The notes: generated by a model not told the origin, from the letters alone. 64,000 nucleotides of DNA from Bursaphelenchus xylophilus (GCA_904066235.2 CAJFCV020000001.1:1674001-1738000), one strand, 5' to 3'; shown: positions 14,001-26,062, counted from the stretch's first letter. Made by a program: numbers and translations.

Positions 14001-14611
14001 AGCCTATAGCACAGTGCAGAAAGCGACAAATTGCACAGTGTAAAGCGAACTTGTGTTTTTTTACAATGTGATCGTAATGAGCACTCTATCACATCGAAAA
14101 CTGCACCGTGGCCGAGAAAATGAATTGTTGGGGGTAATAGAAAGTCCAGCCATAAATCTGCAACAAGCCCCAGTAAATCCTAAAAGTCATCTTTGGGGTA
14201 CCCTTGTCATTTGTACTAGGTCCTGAACAAGCCTTTGTAATGCATAAATACGAAGGCTTGTACCTCGAAGACTCCGACTAGGCCCGAAAAAGCACCAATA
14301 GTTTATCCATCTTGCACTTTCTTTGCCACCAGCATAGCCCAAGTCTTCCCTACGTCGTAGACAGCGTTACTAAGCTCCAGCTCATCCGGCCCGCTTTCAC
14401 TGTGCCCCAAGCTCAGCTCAAGTCTTAAGAAGCCCCAAAAGGCCCTAGAAAACCTTCGTAAATTCTAAATACAAAGGTTTGTACCTTAACAAGCACCACC
14501 AGGCCCTTGCCAGCCCCACCGGGCCCTAGCCATCCTAACCCGCACTTACTTTGCCGCAGGCAATCCGGAGACCCCCGCTCCAATCACACACACGGTCTTG
14601 TTTGTCTTCAT
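11069..14611 (-). CDS. flavin-containing monooxygenase, copy 1
   Basis: NADPH- and FAD-dependent monooxygenase that adds oxygen to soft nucleophiles (N, S); family members are usually anchored in the ER membrane. Exons in gene order: 14611-14550, 13873-13677, 13629-13491, 13097-12628, 12130-11802 and 11545-11069, coding for 557 residues. FAD-binding GAGVSG is at residues 11-16, followed by WATEYGV and RLGGLWNY. NADPH-binding GIGNSA is at 192-197. CTGHHATPN (148-156) and VCCTGF (325-330) are the usual second-site landmarks. The FMO signature region reads FPG-like as WPGQEKWRGRMIHSHSY (161-177). The C-terminus has a hydrophobic stretch (WITGGVLVLAAIGAKLY), a likely tail anchor. Exon lengths 62, 197, 139, 470, 329 and 477 are identical in the second copy downstream. 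I cannot say which nematode FMO subtype it is. Confidence 0.93.
11602..11687. repeat. GCACAGTGCA short palindromes in FMO copy 1 intron 5
   Basis: GCACAGTGCA occurs twice and GCACGGTGCG once within 90 bp, the same motif as in the 83-bp tandem array at 42880-43790. Confidence 0.6.
12255..12547. repeat. three GTATC hairpins in FMO copy 1 intron 4
   Basis: Units at 12255-12298, 12381-12424 and 12505-12547, about 125 bp apart. Arms AAAAAGTATCAAAA / TTTTGATACTTTTT around a CATGATC-like loop. Confidence 0.75.
13253..13416. repeat. two GTATC hairpins in FMO copy 1 intron 3
   Basis: Units at 13253-13297 and 13370-13416, same spacing and arms as in intron 4. Confidence 0.7.
14072..14127. mobile_element. 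type A MITE internal fragment
   Basis: ATGAGCACTCTATCACATCG through GAGAAAATGAATTG, without either terminus. Confidence 0.55.
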
Positions 14612-14990
14612 TCGACCCCCTAGGCTAAATGACCTTGATTGTAACGGGGAACCCTTGCCTTTATAACGATCACAGGCCCCACCCCCCAAACCCCGATAAA
14701 GCACGCGTTACAGGGCCCTTTGCAACACATTGTAAACATGTGTGGAACGCTGAGTACAGCAATAAAAATCAGAGAATATTAATCTTGTTTTGGTCACATG
14801 CCTCGATAACACAACCGCACAGAGTTCAGATTGGTCGTCCGCGAAAAGGGCGGAGCCAAAAATGTTGCCGATATGTTCCGCAAAATGATAATTGCTTTAT
14901 TTGTCGGGTACTGCGGCGATGGAGATGCAGCGCTAATTAATACGCCCCTAAATTTTTTATTTTTTTTGTTGTAAATATTGCCCTGTCGGG

Positions 14991-15111
14991 AAAATAATGT
15001 GGAATTGTCAGCAGCAAAGAAATTTCTATTTCCGCAGTCGCACATCTTCAGCAACCCGTTGCAAGGCGATTTCAAACCGCAACGAATCCACATTATTTTC
15101 CTGAAATACTG
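14991..15111. mobile_element. type B MITE
   Basis: CCTGTCGGGAAAATAATGTG at the left, AATCCACATTATTTTCC at the right. Confidence 0.75.
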
Positions 15112-15118
15112 ACAGTAT

Positions 15119-15252
15119 TAGTTTGTCGGGAAAATAATAAGAATTCTGTCGCACCGAAAATCTCATCGCCGCCGAAAAAATGAATTATGTCGCGACAAAA
15201 TCAAATTGCTTTTTTATTTCAGCGACGCAAACGGCGCAGCGACATTGTGCTC
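15119..15252. mobile_element. type A MITE, right end missing
   Basis: Starts AGTTTGTCGGGAAAATAAT eight bases after the preceding type B copy. Confidence 0.7.
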
Positions 15253-15294
15253 ACACAGTGAGAAAATATGTCATGACATTGTGGTCCGCTTATT

Positions 15295-15372
15295 GGTCTG
15301 TCGGGAAAATAATAAGCACAGTGTCGCTACTTTTCGATGTGACTAAGTGCTGGTTATTTTCCCGACAGACTC
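15295..15372. mobile_element. mini type A MITE (78 bp)
   Basis: Both ends present but the interior is deleted. Confidence 0.75.
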
Positions 15373-16295
15373 ATAGGTCGCTCGCAAAGTCACTGTAGTG
15401 ATTTTCGTGACATACACTGTGCAAAGAAAAACGTTTGCTTTGCACTTGGCTGTTTGAGACCTACTAGGAATTCTTAAGACCTGGGCTGTGCCTGGGGCTA
15501 AGTCAATGCGAGATAGATTGGTTGGAGCCTAGTGAAACTTATAGGGCCTTGAGGTGAGACTTATTAAAGCAATGCTGCTCTGGTCCTAGTGCGAATAAAC
15601 AAGGTTCCCCAAAGATGACTTCACGGGGCTGGTTAGGACTTGGTGGGACCTCTTGAGGCATCGTTAGGCATTACGAAAATTTGTTTAGGGCCTAGTGCGA
15701 AGGCTAGGGCACCCTAAAGATGACTTTTTGGACTTTCTGGCGTTTTTTGCAAATTTATATATACTAGTTTACCGGGCTCCAGAGAAATATGCACCGCGCG
15801 CACTTCTTCAGCGCTGTGCTCATCGGTTGTCGCGCCTAGCCACTTTGCGACGCCCACCGCACCGTGCGAAGATGTGTCAAGAGCTGTGGGATAGTAAACA
15901 CCTCGGTAAGTTAATGGGTTTGCCCTCAAAATAATCTGCAAGACCACGTTGCTCGTTGTTTTTTGTTTTTTCGTGGAAGAGCGATTTTATGGTGGATTGT
16001 AACTTTTTTATTGACACCGTCCTCGTTTTGCGCGGCAAGCGAATGAAAAGAATATTTATTGTATTAATTCATGTTAACGATGGTATTTGAAACGTTTTTG
16101 AAAATTGCGGCTCGTCCGCAAGCCGAACCGACCCTTAAAAATTGTTTGAATAGAAAATTTTCCGCCATTTTGGCGATATTTTGGCAGTGTGTTTGTTGGC
16201 TCCGTGCATGCCATCAAATTGAAAATCAACAGTTTTGGAACACTTAAACTTACGTGCCGGACAACCGCAATTCAATATAAAAATGTTTTTGTGAT

Positions 16296-16395
16296 ACGGG
16301 CCAAGCCCGGCCTCAAAAACTTAGGCCGAGCCTCAAGCCCAGCCATACAGATTTTTTGAAATTTCCGAAGCTCGGGCCGGCCTTTGCCATGCCTG
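16296..16395. repeat. GC-rich repeat fragment
   Basis: GGGCCAAGCCCGGCC and related words, similar to the end blocks of the 814-bp element. Confidence 0.45.
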
Positions 16396-16514
16396 GAAAG
16401 CCGCATCGCTGCCGAGAAAACGAATTCTATTGCGGCAAAATCAAGTTTCTTTTACATAACTTCAGCGACTCGATGGAGAAGCGACGAAGTGCTCATTATT
16501 TTTCCGACAGACTG
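16396..16514. mobile_element. type A MITE, left end missing
   Basis: Directly abuts a GC-rich repeat fragment; right end TTTTTCCGACAGACTG. Confidence 0.7.
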
Positions 16515-17103
16515 ACACTAAAAACAAATATTCCCAACTTGAACACGTGTTTGTATGCTCTTTGTCTTGTAGTCAACCAGGAAACACGCCAGCTTATTTT
16601 AATCTCTGCTTCTTTAACTCGTGCTTATGATGTTTTCCTGGTCTCTAGACGCACAAAAATTAGGGTGCTCCACTGCGGATTAAAAATAAAATGGAATTTA
16701 AACTTTGATAAAATGAGGAAGTTCCGGAGACATACCTATCCCTAAAAATTCTTAAAAATACAAATAAATATGGATAGCTAAGAGTGTGAAATTCATGTCA
16801 TAAGACTCATACAAAGGAAGTCTTGGATGGTAGAGAGGAGCGCCGGCTCAAATTTAGACCATAGAACGAAATTTTGTTACATGGAAATTCCAAATGGTCA
16901 TTGGCCCCAACTGTATCCAGCTCCAAGACAAACTGGGTAAGAGAACCAAGATTTGGAGTGAAAAAGACCGAAACCAGGTTGATCCAGCGTAGTTGAAGCT
17001 TGTATTTCCTGACCAAGACTTAATCAATGTGGCGTTTCGATGCAAGGGACAGATTCTTGCTTTCTTGTCATTTGATTATAAACTTTTTTGATTTTTTTAA
17101 AAA

Positions 17104-17548
17104 GGAAAGTACTTCTATGGGGTATGGAGTTACAGGTCGTGACATGTATCAAAAAATTCGCAAAATTTTCCTGATTCAGATGTAATATATGTAAAATTAC
17201 CTGCCTAATTTTGGTCTGTAAGGGTGAAAAACCCCTCTGAACTTTTCTCGCAACACCACGTAAATGCCTTTTTGACCAAGTTTTTACCAAATCAAATGCT
17301 TCTTTTAAGCTAAAGCAAACTCTGGTATCTTGACAAGCCTTACAATATCAAATTTACTTTATACTACACCTAGCAGTTCCAATGTAAAAAAGGCGCATTT
17401 CCATGGTATTGCGAGAAAAGTTCAAAGGATTTTTTACAAACCAAAATTAGGCTGCTAATTTTTACATATTCTGAATCAGAAAAATTTTGCGAGTTTTTTG
17501 AAATATGTCTCGACCTGTAACTGCATACTCCATAGAAGTACTTTCCTT
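17104..17548. repeat. inverted repeat with about 150-bp arms
   Basis: Arms 17104-17258 and 17399-17548 (GGAAAGTACTTCTATGG... inverted) at roughly 85 percent identity by eye; the loop is AT-rich. Confidence 0.75.
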
Positions 17549-17592
17549 GTCAGAAAATCAAAAAAAAACAAGGATTAGTTATTATAATATTG

Positions 17593-17598
17593 TTTATT
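17593..17598 (-). promoter_or_regulatory. poly(A) signal of FMO copy 2
   Basis: TTTATT on the plus strand (AATAAA on the coding strand) about 77 bases past the stop codon. Confidence 0.55.
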
Positions 17599-17674
17599 TA
17601 TTTTCCAAGACCCTCCAAAAACAATGTACAATAATTTACATTTTTCAAAACTCTCTCGGATATCCACTCTACTC

Positions 17675-20600
17675 TCAAACTAATTGCCGGATTGCATGTG
17701 GAATCTCCTGCAACGTGCCGTCTTGCCACAACTTTGCGGCGACGGCGGCGGTCAGAATGGCGCCTCCCGTAATCCACACGGGATTCGTCTTCTCTCGCTT
17801 CACCTCGTCCGACTTTTCGTACGGATTGTTGGGGGTTTCGCGTTTGCGGATCGCGCGAATTCGCCGCTCCTCCACGCCCAGAATGGCCTCGCGCGCCTTG
17901 GGCCACGGATGCGGGCCCACCAAGCGGTAGGCGTAGGGCGCGTCGGGCCCGAAGAACAGCGCCTTCCACAGCGTGTAGTCGGTGAAGAAGAGCTTGGTGA
18001 GTGGGGGCTTGCAGCCGATCATGTTGGCCAACTCGTCCATGTACTCCACATAATCCACTTGGATCGTGTGCCGAGGCACGTTCGTGTAGCGCTTGAACAT
18101 TTTCTCGTTGGCCGCTTTGATGTCTTTGATCATCGCTTCTTTGGAGGGGAGCTGAAATTTTTGAGGGGTGAAATTGAAAGGTTTTTTGAACGGTGCATTA
18201 AAAAAACATGGAAAAAAATTTTCGCACGGTGCAGTCCCACCTTAATATTGCCCAAGGCCTGTTCGTAGAAGACTCTGGCATTCATTTCGGTTGGAGCCAC
18301 AATTGAGCCAATTGGCTGGAACAAGCCGCAGACTGCGATGGTGTTTTTGTCCGCCGAATTCACTGGGAACATCTTTTTGTAGAGCTCGACTTTGTTGTCC
18401 ACGACTGGAATCAACTTTCCGCTGTCCAGATACGGGAAATCAAAGGTGAAGCCGGTGCAACAGACGACTTCGTCGATCTCCGTAAAAGATCCGTCTTCGA
18501 AGATGACGCCGTTCTCGGTGAAACGCTTGATATCGCCTTTGAGGACGACGGTGCCGCAGCCGATCTTGTCTGAAAAAAATTGTAGATTATTTTTGAAGAA
18601 AATAAAAAAAGTTATGCGAAAATTTGTTTTCTATGCCTATAGAATATTTTTTGACTATTCCCGGGTGATATGGGAGGTCTTGACCAAAAAAGTATCAAAA
18701 AGTATCCATGATCACTTTTGATACTTTTTGATAAAATCATCTTATATGACCTGGGAAACTTTCGTACAACATTAATCATAGGCTATTTCCGTGTGAAACG
18801 GGATATTTTTACCAAAAAAGTATCAAAAAGTATCCGTGATCACTTTTCATACTTTTTGATAAACTCATCATATTTTGCCTTAAGATCAATCTCAAACTAC
18901 AAAAATAGTTTCCAAAGTGGTTCTTATAAAATTTTCAGCCGTCTATTTTTACTCTGTAAGCACCTAAACTTACTATGAAGTTCATCGGTAATCGTCGGAT
19001 GTTGCGCCAAAATCTTGTGCTTCGGCCTCAACCCATACTCATCCTGGTCGAAGAAGTTGGTAAATCGCTCCTCACAAAGCCGGTTAAAGTACTCAAAATT
19101 GAGCCACTTGAGCATACTGTTCACTCGCGTGTTCAGGAACATATCCATCGGGTATCCCTTCTCAATGTGCTTCCCCACAACCCAAGCGCCCCGCCGCGTG
19201 GAGATGGTGACCTGTTTCGCGACGCGCGACAACTCACAAGCCACATCAACGGCCGAGTTACCGATCCCGACGACCAGCACGTTCTTGTCGTCGTAGCCGG
19301 CGGGCGTTTTGTAGGAATGGGAGTGGATCATTCGACCGTTCCACTTGTCCTGTCCGGGCCACGGCTTCGGCATGTTGGGCGTGGCATGATGACCAGTGCA
19401 GACGAGGACAAAATCAAAGGTTTGTTGATGGTCAATGCCGTTGCTGAAAAGGAAGGTAGTGAGTTTTTGTTTTTGAAAAAAAATCGATTTTTTGAATTTT
19501 TTGGGGAAAAAATAATTTGAAAAAATAAAAAAAATCAAAAAATCATGCTTTCCCACAATTTTTAGAATCATTTTTTAGCCTTTTTTCATAATTTCAAAAA
19601 CAAGATTTTTCGATTTTTTTTATTTTTTCGGCGATATTTTTGTCTCCTTTTCCACCCCCAAAACTTACTTATCAGTATAGCTAACCACCCATCTTCCAGT
19701 CCTAGCGTAATCCGCTGCCCTTTCAACATTCTGGACCCGATGGTTGAAGCGAATGTACTTCTTGATATCAAAGGTCTCGGCGTAGCGATCAAGGTACTTC
19801 CAAAGCTCTAAAATACCATTCAAAATTAATTTTGAAGTTTTTGAAATTTTGGAAAAAAAAATTTAACATTTTTTTTGAATTTTTGAGATTTTTTGAATCT
19901 AAAAAAATAATCAAATTTAAGAGAAATCAAAATTGCTTCCAAAAAATCCCAAAACTCACTGGAATGGTGCATGAAGTTGGCGTCTTCAGCGTCCGGAACA
20001 AAGTCGGAGTAAGCCGACATTTCCTTGGACGTATTGATCACGGTTTGCTTCATGACCGTGGAGAATTCGGTCTCCTCTTCCTTGTAATTCCATAATCCTC
20101 CAAGGTTGTTTTGAGCCTCAAACACAGTGGGCTCAATTCCATATTGAACTGCCCATCTGGAAGGAGGAAAAGATTAATTTTTTGAAATTTTTGGGGAAAA
20201 AGGTAAAAAAATGATGACTTTTTTTTTATCGATAAGAACCGAAAATTTCTCATAGCCTAAGGCTCGGTTTTTTCTGAATTTTTGCTATGACCATTTGTAT
20301 AGTATCTACAACATTCACTGAAAAAATTGGCCTTTGTTTTACAGATTGAGCCGAGATACTGAACAAATATTGCACTAGACGCATCAAAATTAAAAATTTT
20401 TTTTTCGACGTAAAATCCCGGTCGTTTCAGCAGATGTTGAGTTAAAAATCTTAAATACACCCTAGAACATTCTATTTTAAATTTCTATCGAGTTTTATTG
20501 AAATTCGAGAGGTTTCGATTTTGGATACTTTTTGAGGTTTTTTAGAATTTTCAAAAAATTTCCAAAATTTCAAACAGCAAAAACATTTGATATATGTTTA

Positions 20601-20742
20601 CAAGATTCTATCTTTCCTATTTTTCCAACTTTCTACCTATTCTCCCCTCAATTTTGCTATACTTTTTATATTACACTTACTTCGCAGCCGGCAATCCCGA
20701 AACTCCAGCGCCAATGACACACACTTTCTTCCCGGTGCTCAT
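17675..20742 (-). CDS. flavin-containing monooxygenase, copy 2
   Basis: Tandem paralogue of the FMO gene at 11069-14611, same strand, 557 residues. Exons in gene order: 20742-20681, 20156-19960, 19807-19669, 19443-18974, 18569-18241 and 18151-17675; lengths and phases match copy 1 exactly. It keeps GAGVSG (FAD), GIGNSA (NADPH), CTGHHATPN and the FMO signature region WPGQDKWNGRMIHSHSY. The C-terminal hydrophobic stretch is WITGGAILTAAVAAKLW; the last 35 residues are the most diverged between copies (for example NPYEKSDEVKREKTNP here against NPFVRCEELKKDSINP). By family knowledge both copies should be ER-facing monooxygenases. No catalytic motif is lost in either, so both look functional. The upstream spacer holds three direct repeats at 21385-21905. 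Confidence 0.93.
18686..18859. repeat. two GTATC hairpins in FMO copy 2 intron 4
   Basis: Units at 18686-18730 and 18814-18859, in the same intron as the three units of copy 1. Confidence 0.75.
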
Positions 20743-21384
20743 ATCCGCTCTCTTCTCTAATGGCAGTCTATTTACAATGTACAATTTGAATTGTTAACGT
20801 ATTCGACGCTTACGGACGCTTTTATAAGCGAGTTCTTCGACTCCGCCTTGGAAATCGTAAACTTCATAAGAGTCGATTTTCTTGAGGCTTCTTTGCGCCG
20901 AACCTTGATAAAAGCGCACTCTGAAGTCGACCAGTTATTGGTGCTGTTGATAAAAGCTATCAAAATCCCAAGGGAATAGAAGAAAGACCCATTTGAGATA
21001 GAATTATATTGCACTAGACATCAAGGATGCCACAAAATCAAAAAATCGCATTTTTCTCAAAGAAATTCATCTTTGCAGAGTCGGAAAATGATCGAGGAAA
21101 TAGAAGAGACTTCATAGATTGTAAGATAAAAAAAATTGTCAAAATTATCAAAAAGGGGCGGAGCTCGGGCTGATAAATAAAGTCGAGACAGAAGAAATCG
21201 GAACTTGTGATCTTGCATTTGATTCGACAAAAATGAGGCGAAAGAACGAAAACAAACGTGCCACAGAGTTCAAGGAGAACGGTCATGCGCAAAATAAAAA
21301 AAAATTTTTTTTTCAAAAAGATTTTTTTTAATGAACAGGGGGGACCAAGGCAACTTTTTTTGCAAAAAAACAATTTTGTTGGGG

Positions 21385-21905
21385 CTTTTCTCTGAAATCT
21401 CATTGTTTTGCACTTTTATCACAAGTGTGCTCTCTTATTTCTAATTTTGTGCTCTTTTTTGGCATCAGAAATAAAATTTTAATAAACAAAAATTTGAAAA
21501 AATGGCAACTTTTTTCCAAAAAAAGACGTTTTTGTTTTTTTCCAATTTGCGTTTTTTTTTGATACAAAGAAATCTCCAAAAAAAATTTTTTTTTTCAATG
21601 CATAGGTACCAAAACAACTTTTTTTCAAAAAAAAAGAAAAAAAAATTGTTGATTTTTTTATTGAAATCTCTAAGTTTCCCATTTTATCGAGAGTGTGCTT
21701 CCTGACTTTCAATTTTGCTCTTTTTGGCATCAGAAATAAAATTAAAGAAAACAAAAATTTGAAAAAATTATCAGGTGGGCAGAGAAAAAATCGACCAAAA
21801 AAGTCGATTTTTTCTCTGAAATCTTATTGTTTCGCATTGTTCTCAAAAGTGTGCTGTTTGATTTTCAATTTGTGCTTTTTTCAGTTTCAGAAATCAAGAT
21901 TTTGA
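21385..21905. repeat. three direct repeats upstream of FMO copy 2
   Basis: Units near 21385-21500, 21655-21770 and 21812-21905 share CTGAAATCT, AGTGTGCT and a TCAGAAAT word, embedded in poly(A)/poly(T). Confidence 0.6.
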
Positions 21906-21927
21906 TCCAATTTTTTGTGTAAGATAT

Positions 21928-22443
21928 CAGTCCATCGGGAAAATATTGAGCACAATGTTGCTGCGCTGATCTTTTTGAACACTTCCCTTTGAATGAACCC
22001 TCCCCCTTTTTGAACACTTTTTTTCAAATTGAAAAAAATTTTCATCGTATAAGATGCCACACTTCATTTTTTTCAATTTGAAAAACTCTTTTTATCGTAT
22101 AAGATGTCACACCTTATTTTTTTCAATTTGAAAAAAAACTTTCATCGTATAACATGTCACACCTTATTCTTTTCAATTTGAAAAAAAACTTTCATCGTAT
22201 AAGATGTCACAGCTAATTTTTCTCAATTTGAAAAAAAATTTCCATCGTATAACATGTCACACCTCGTTTTTTCCATTTTCAAAATGGGGGAGTGTTCAAA
22301 AAGGGGGAGAGTTCAGATTGAGGGAAAGTTCAGAAAAGGGGGAGAGTTCAGGCTCTACCGATTTTGCCGCCACACAATTCATTCTCTCATCAGCGATGTC
22401 GTTTTGGATGCGATGTTTTGCTCATTATTTTCCCGACAGACTG
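21928..22443. mobile_element. type A MITE interrupted by a GGGGGAG-ended element
   Basis: Type A left part 21928-21971 and right part 22359-22443 flank an insert whose ends are TTTTTGAACAC-type words and their complements. Confidence 0.75.
22040..22262. repeat. five tandem ~50-bp units with CATCGTATAAGATGTCAC
   Basis: Near-identical units alternate CGTATAAGATGTCAC with TTTTTTTCAATTTG; they form the core of the insert in the type A MITE. Confidence 0.8.
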
Positions 22444-22662
22444 ATAACAAGGTTGTGATGCAAGAACCACTATAATCAATTGTTTTCCAAACGCTATGGG
22501 AGGCAAAGTCGGAGAAAATGTGCTTGATAAGATTTCTCGTAGGATTCTGCAACCACAAACAATTTTTTTGACATTACTTGGGGCAACAATTAATTTGCTC
22601 AAAAAAGTTTGTGTCCAAATTATTATAATATTATATATATATATATTATATATATTTATATA

Positions 22663-23514
22663 CAGGGTGTTTCAAGAAATTCCCCGGAAAGCAATCGTCG
22701 ATTTCTCGGCGCTCAGCCACGATATCCAAAAAATTTTTTTTGCAGTAGAAAGAAGGTTATGGGCGGTTTTTTGCCTAAAAAGATTTTTTTCTACGCCGAC
22801 GCGGAATGCAATGTATTCGGCGAAGACTTTAGATCGCTTTTTTGGTCATCACATACATCTTAAACGCTTTTTTGTGGTTTCTGATGGCTGAAATGCGGAT
22901 AATTTGCTGATTTTTGTGCTTATCAAGCGTTCGGCAAAGGTATGGCAGCCGCTCGCCATATCTTAACTCAGATACGGACCAGAAATGGTCCAACACAATT
23001 TTTATTGTCTGGCAACTATTTTCTGCGGGTATCGTATACCCTCCAAAATTTTGTGGTCAAGCCATGGCAGATGTCTAGCCATCACGGAACCACTTGGTGC
23101 ACCAGAAAACAACAAAAAAATTTTTGTTTAAATTTCTCTTTGCCCTGCTGTTTCAAACATTCGCGCGGTGGGCTCGACTTTATCGGTATTGCAGCGACTG
23201 CATTGCACTGTGCAGTCGCTAAATGGGATCGCATAGCGTTATACCCTGCCTCCTGATCCATTGTGCAAAAAATCTGAAGACTTTCCGGATGCTGCAGTGT
23301 CACAGTAAAGCGTTTTAGATAAGTGTGATGATCAAAAAAGCGGTCAAAAGTGTTTGCCGAATACACTGCATTCCGCGTCGGCGAAGAAAAAAATCTTTTT
23401 AGGCAAAAAACCGCCCATAACCTTCTTTCTACTGCAAAAAAATTTTTTTGGATATCGTTGCTGAGCGCCGAGAAATCGACGATTGCTTTCCGGGGAATTT
23501 CTTGAAACACCCTG
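22663..23514. mobile_element. 852-bp inverted-repeat element, CAGGGTGTTTC family
   Basis: TA-flanked, ends CAGGGTGTTTCAAGAAATTC and its complement. Arms are about 210 bp. The unique 430-bp centre has no recognisable transposase. Confidence 0.85.
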
Positions 23515-23685
23515 TATAATTATAATATTATCTATCTATGATAAGAAATGTAACGAATCCAGCACAATTGACAGGATGGCAGAGCGATTCATATCGTAAT
23601 GTTTGATGGTTCTGATAACCTTGCAAAAATTTTAATCAATATTTTTATAAAATTTTTTGGATTTTACGGTAATACCTACATATTA

Positions 23686-24755
23686 CAGGGTGTTTCAAGA
23701 AATTTGGAACAAATAATTTGCTTATATCTTTGTGTTCTTTGCAGTTATCAACGAATTTCTTTTTGCTTCTAAAAATTGACAGCGTGCGTTTTTAGAATCT
23801 CAAAAAAATTTTTTTTTCGTCGGCGGAGGGCCCATTTCTCGGCGGAGAAAATTAGGGCCTTTTTTAAAAATCACAGCGTATTACGTCGCGGAAACGCCGT
23901 TGCAACGGCTGAAATCAAGTTTACGTAATACCTCCATCGATTTTACGTTATGCTTTTTTTGCGTTTTCGATTTTACGCACTTCCGCGGATGCGCGGCGCA
24001 GACCTCAGATTTCGGTGGACGTTGTTTTGGGCCTTTGGCTTTTGCAATTCATGTTGGAAAAGGAGGTTAGGGTGATTTTTTGTTGTCATCCGATGCACAG
24101 ATGGCAAAAATTTCGTGCTTTTTATCCCCGGCGGAGGAGTCGGCGGAGGCTATCAAAGGGTAAAAACAAAACTCCGCCGATTTGTCCGCCGGACCAAAAA
24201 AATCAAAAATCTTTGAAAGACAATGCTTCTCTGATGGATTCTTGTAGCTGAGATTTTTCCCGGACTCGTAAGACAGCTTTGACCCTTTGATAAAGCCTCC
24301 GCCGAATCCTCCGCCGGGGAAAAAAGCACGAAATTTTTGCCATCTGTGCATCGGATGACAACAAAAAATCACCCCAACCTCTTTTCCAACATGAATTGCA
24401 ACAGCCGAAGGCCCAAAACAACGTCCGCCGAAATCTGAAGTCTCCGCCGCGCCTCCGCGGTGCGCGTAAAATCGAAAACAAAAAAATGCATACCGTAAAA
24501 TCGACGGAGGTATTACGTAAACTTGATTTCAGCCGTTGCAACGGCGTTTCCGCCACGTAATACGCTGTGATTTTTAAAAAAGGCCCTAATTTTCTCCGCC
24601 GAGAAATGGGCCCTCCGCCCACGAAAAAAAAATTTTTTTGAGATTCTCAAAACGCACGCTGTCAATTTTTAGAAGCAAAAAGAAATTCGTTGATAACTGC
24701 AAAGAACACAAAGATATAAGCAAATCATTTGTTCCAAATTTCTTGAAACACCCTG
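23686..24755. mobile_element. 1070-bp near-complete palindrome, CAGGGTGTTTC family
   Basis: TA-flanked. Arms of about 530 bp meet near 24230-24270 almost without loop. Both arms carry the CTCGGCGGAGAAAATTAGGG block. Confidence 0.88.
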
Positions 24756-24880
24756 TACATATATCTATTTACTGACCTTATTTTCTTAAAATTTTGGGAA
24801 AATTTCTAGACTTTGCCAAGTATTAATCCCTTGAATTTTTTATTTTACGACATTTTACACCTAAAGAAAATGTTTTTTTC

Positions 24881-24924
24881 AAAAAGTATCAAAAAGTATC
24901 CATGATAACTTTTGACACATTTTT
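24881..24924. repeat. GTATC hairpin
   Basis: AAAAAGTATCAAAAAGTATC followed by CATGATAACTTTTGA; right arm partly decayed. Confidence 0.65.
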
Positions 24925-25984
24925 TAAAAAATTGGTCAGAAGTCTCAAAAAAAGCAAAAATCTTGTGAACTTCTGCAAAACGCGAACTACAAATCTAAAA
25001 AAATCATGCCCTTGAGCCAAATTTCGTCCAATTCATCAAAGTTTCTGCCCCAGACTTTGCTTGTCAATTTTATTCTTAAAATGTGACAAGATTGGTCAGA
25101 GACTAGCACAAATGAAACATTTTACTGATTAAAATTTTCGGTCTTCCTTGATGGATTGCCTCGTTTATTTACAGTGGTTTGCTTGAGAAGTTGTTTGGGC
25201 CGTCTGAAAATTTTTTTTACTGCCGAAAAAAGTTTTCTTTACTGTATTTTTTCAATCAATCAAAAAAAATTAAGAAAGGAAACATTTTTGCAATAAAAAT
25301 TGTTTTTTGTCTGAAGATCTCTGTTTTTTTTACAGTGAAAGTACCTTAGATTTTGATGAAAGTTGGCTGAAAAAAATGCGGCACTTTTTTGCAAATTTTG
25401 ACACAAAAGTTCATGTCTACATATTTCTATTATTGGGGGCGATGTTTTCACAAAAAATAAATCTTTTTCAAAAATTTATAGCAAACAATGCGCGCTAAAA
25501 CTTCTATAAGAAATCATTTTTCTGGCCTTTTGCTGCGATTCGTTGTTCAACAAATTTTTCAAAAAATATTGATTATAATTTGGCCCACGTCAAAAAAAAA
25601 ATTCTTTCAGAAAATTGAAAAAACAAGGAATCTCGGATCATTGATTTTTTACGAAGTGCCACAGAATTATCGAGATAGAAAAATTATTTTTCTCAAAAAA
25701 AAACTTTTTTCTCGAAAAAAACTTTTTCTCTGGGAAAGTTTTCTTTTGCAACTCGATAATTCAGCGACATTTTGTCAAAAATCAATGATCCGAGATGCCT
25801 TGTTTTTTCACCTTTTCTTTGACGTGTGGCCTCAATCATCTAGCGTCTGCCCAAAGTGCTTGTAAGATTAAAAAGTCTGACCGTCGCATAGGGCGCACCT
25901 CACATGCGAGTTTAATGATGCTACAGTGAGGGAGCGGATCCTTGAAGGAAAGGGTGCGCTTTTCAAAGCGGAGTTTTTTAGCTT

Positions 25985-26062
25985 AAAGAAGGGAAGGGTT
26001 TGGAGATGTTTTGGTCCCTTCCAGGATGCAAAATGACACGTTTTTTGCCATTGGATTTTATA
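25985..26062. mobile_element. half copy of the GCAAAATGCTTCCC element
   Basis: Right part only: CTTCCAGGATGCAAAATGAC then TTTTTTGCCATTGGAT. Confidence 0.5.

Larger units (their letters stand above)
14612..17674. other. spacer between the two FMO genes
   Basis: Contains four partial MITEs (14991-15372 and 16396-16514), a skewed region with repeated AGCCCC/CCTAGG-like words (14150-14560 against 15490-15740, partly inverted), and the inverted repeat at 17104-17548. No credible ORF. Confidence 0.65.

Noticed and set aside
22663..23514. Transposase gene inside the inverted repeat
   Set aside because: The open frames in the core are short, with no catalytic DDE/D pattern that I can see.
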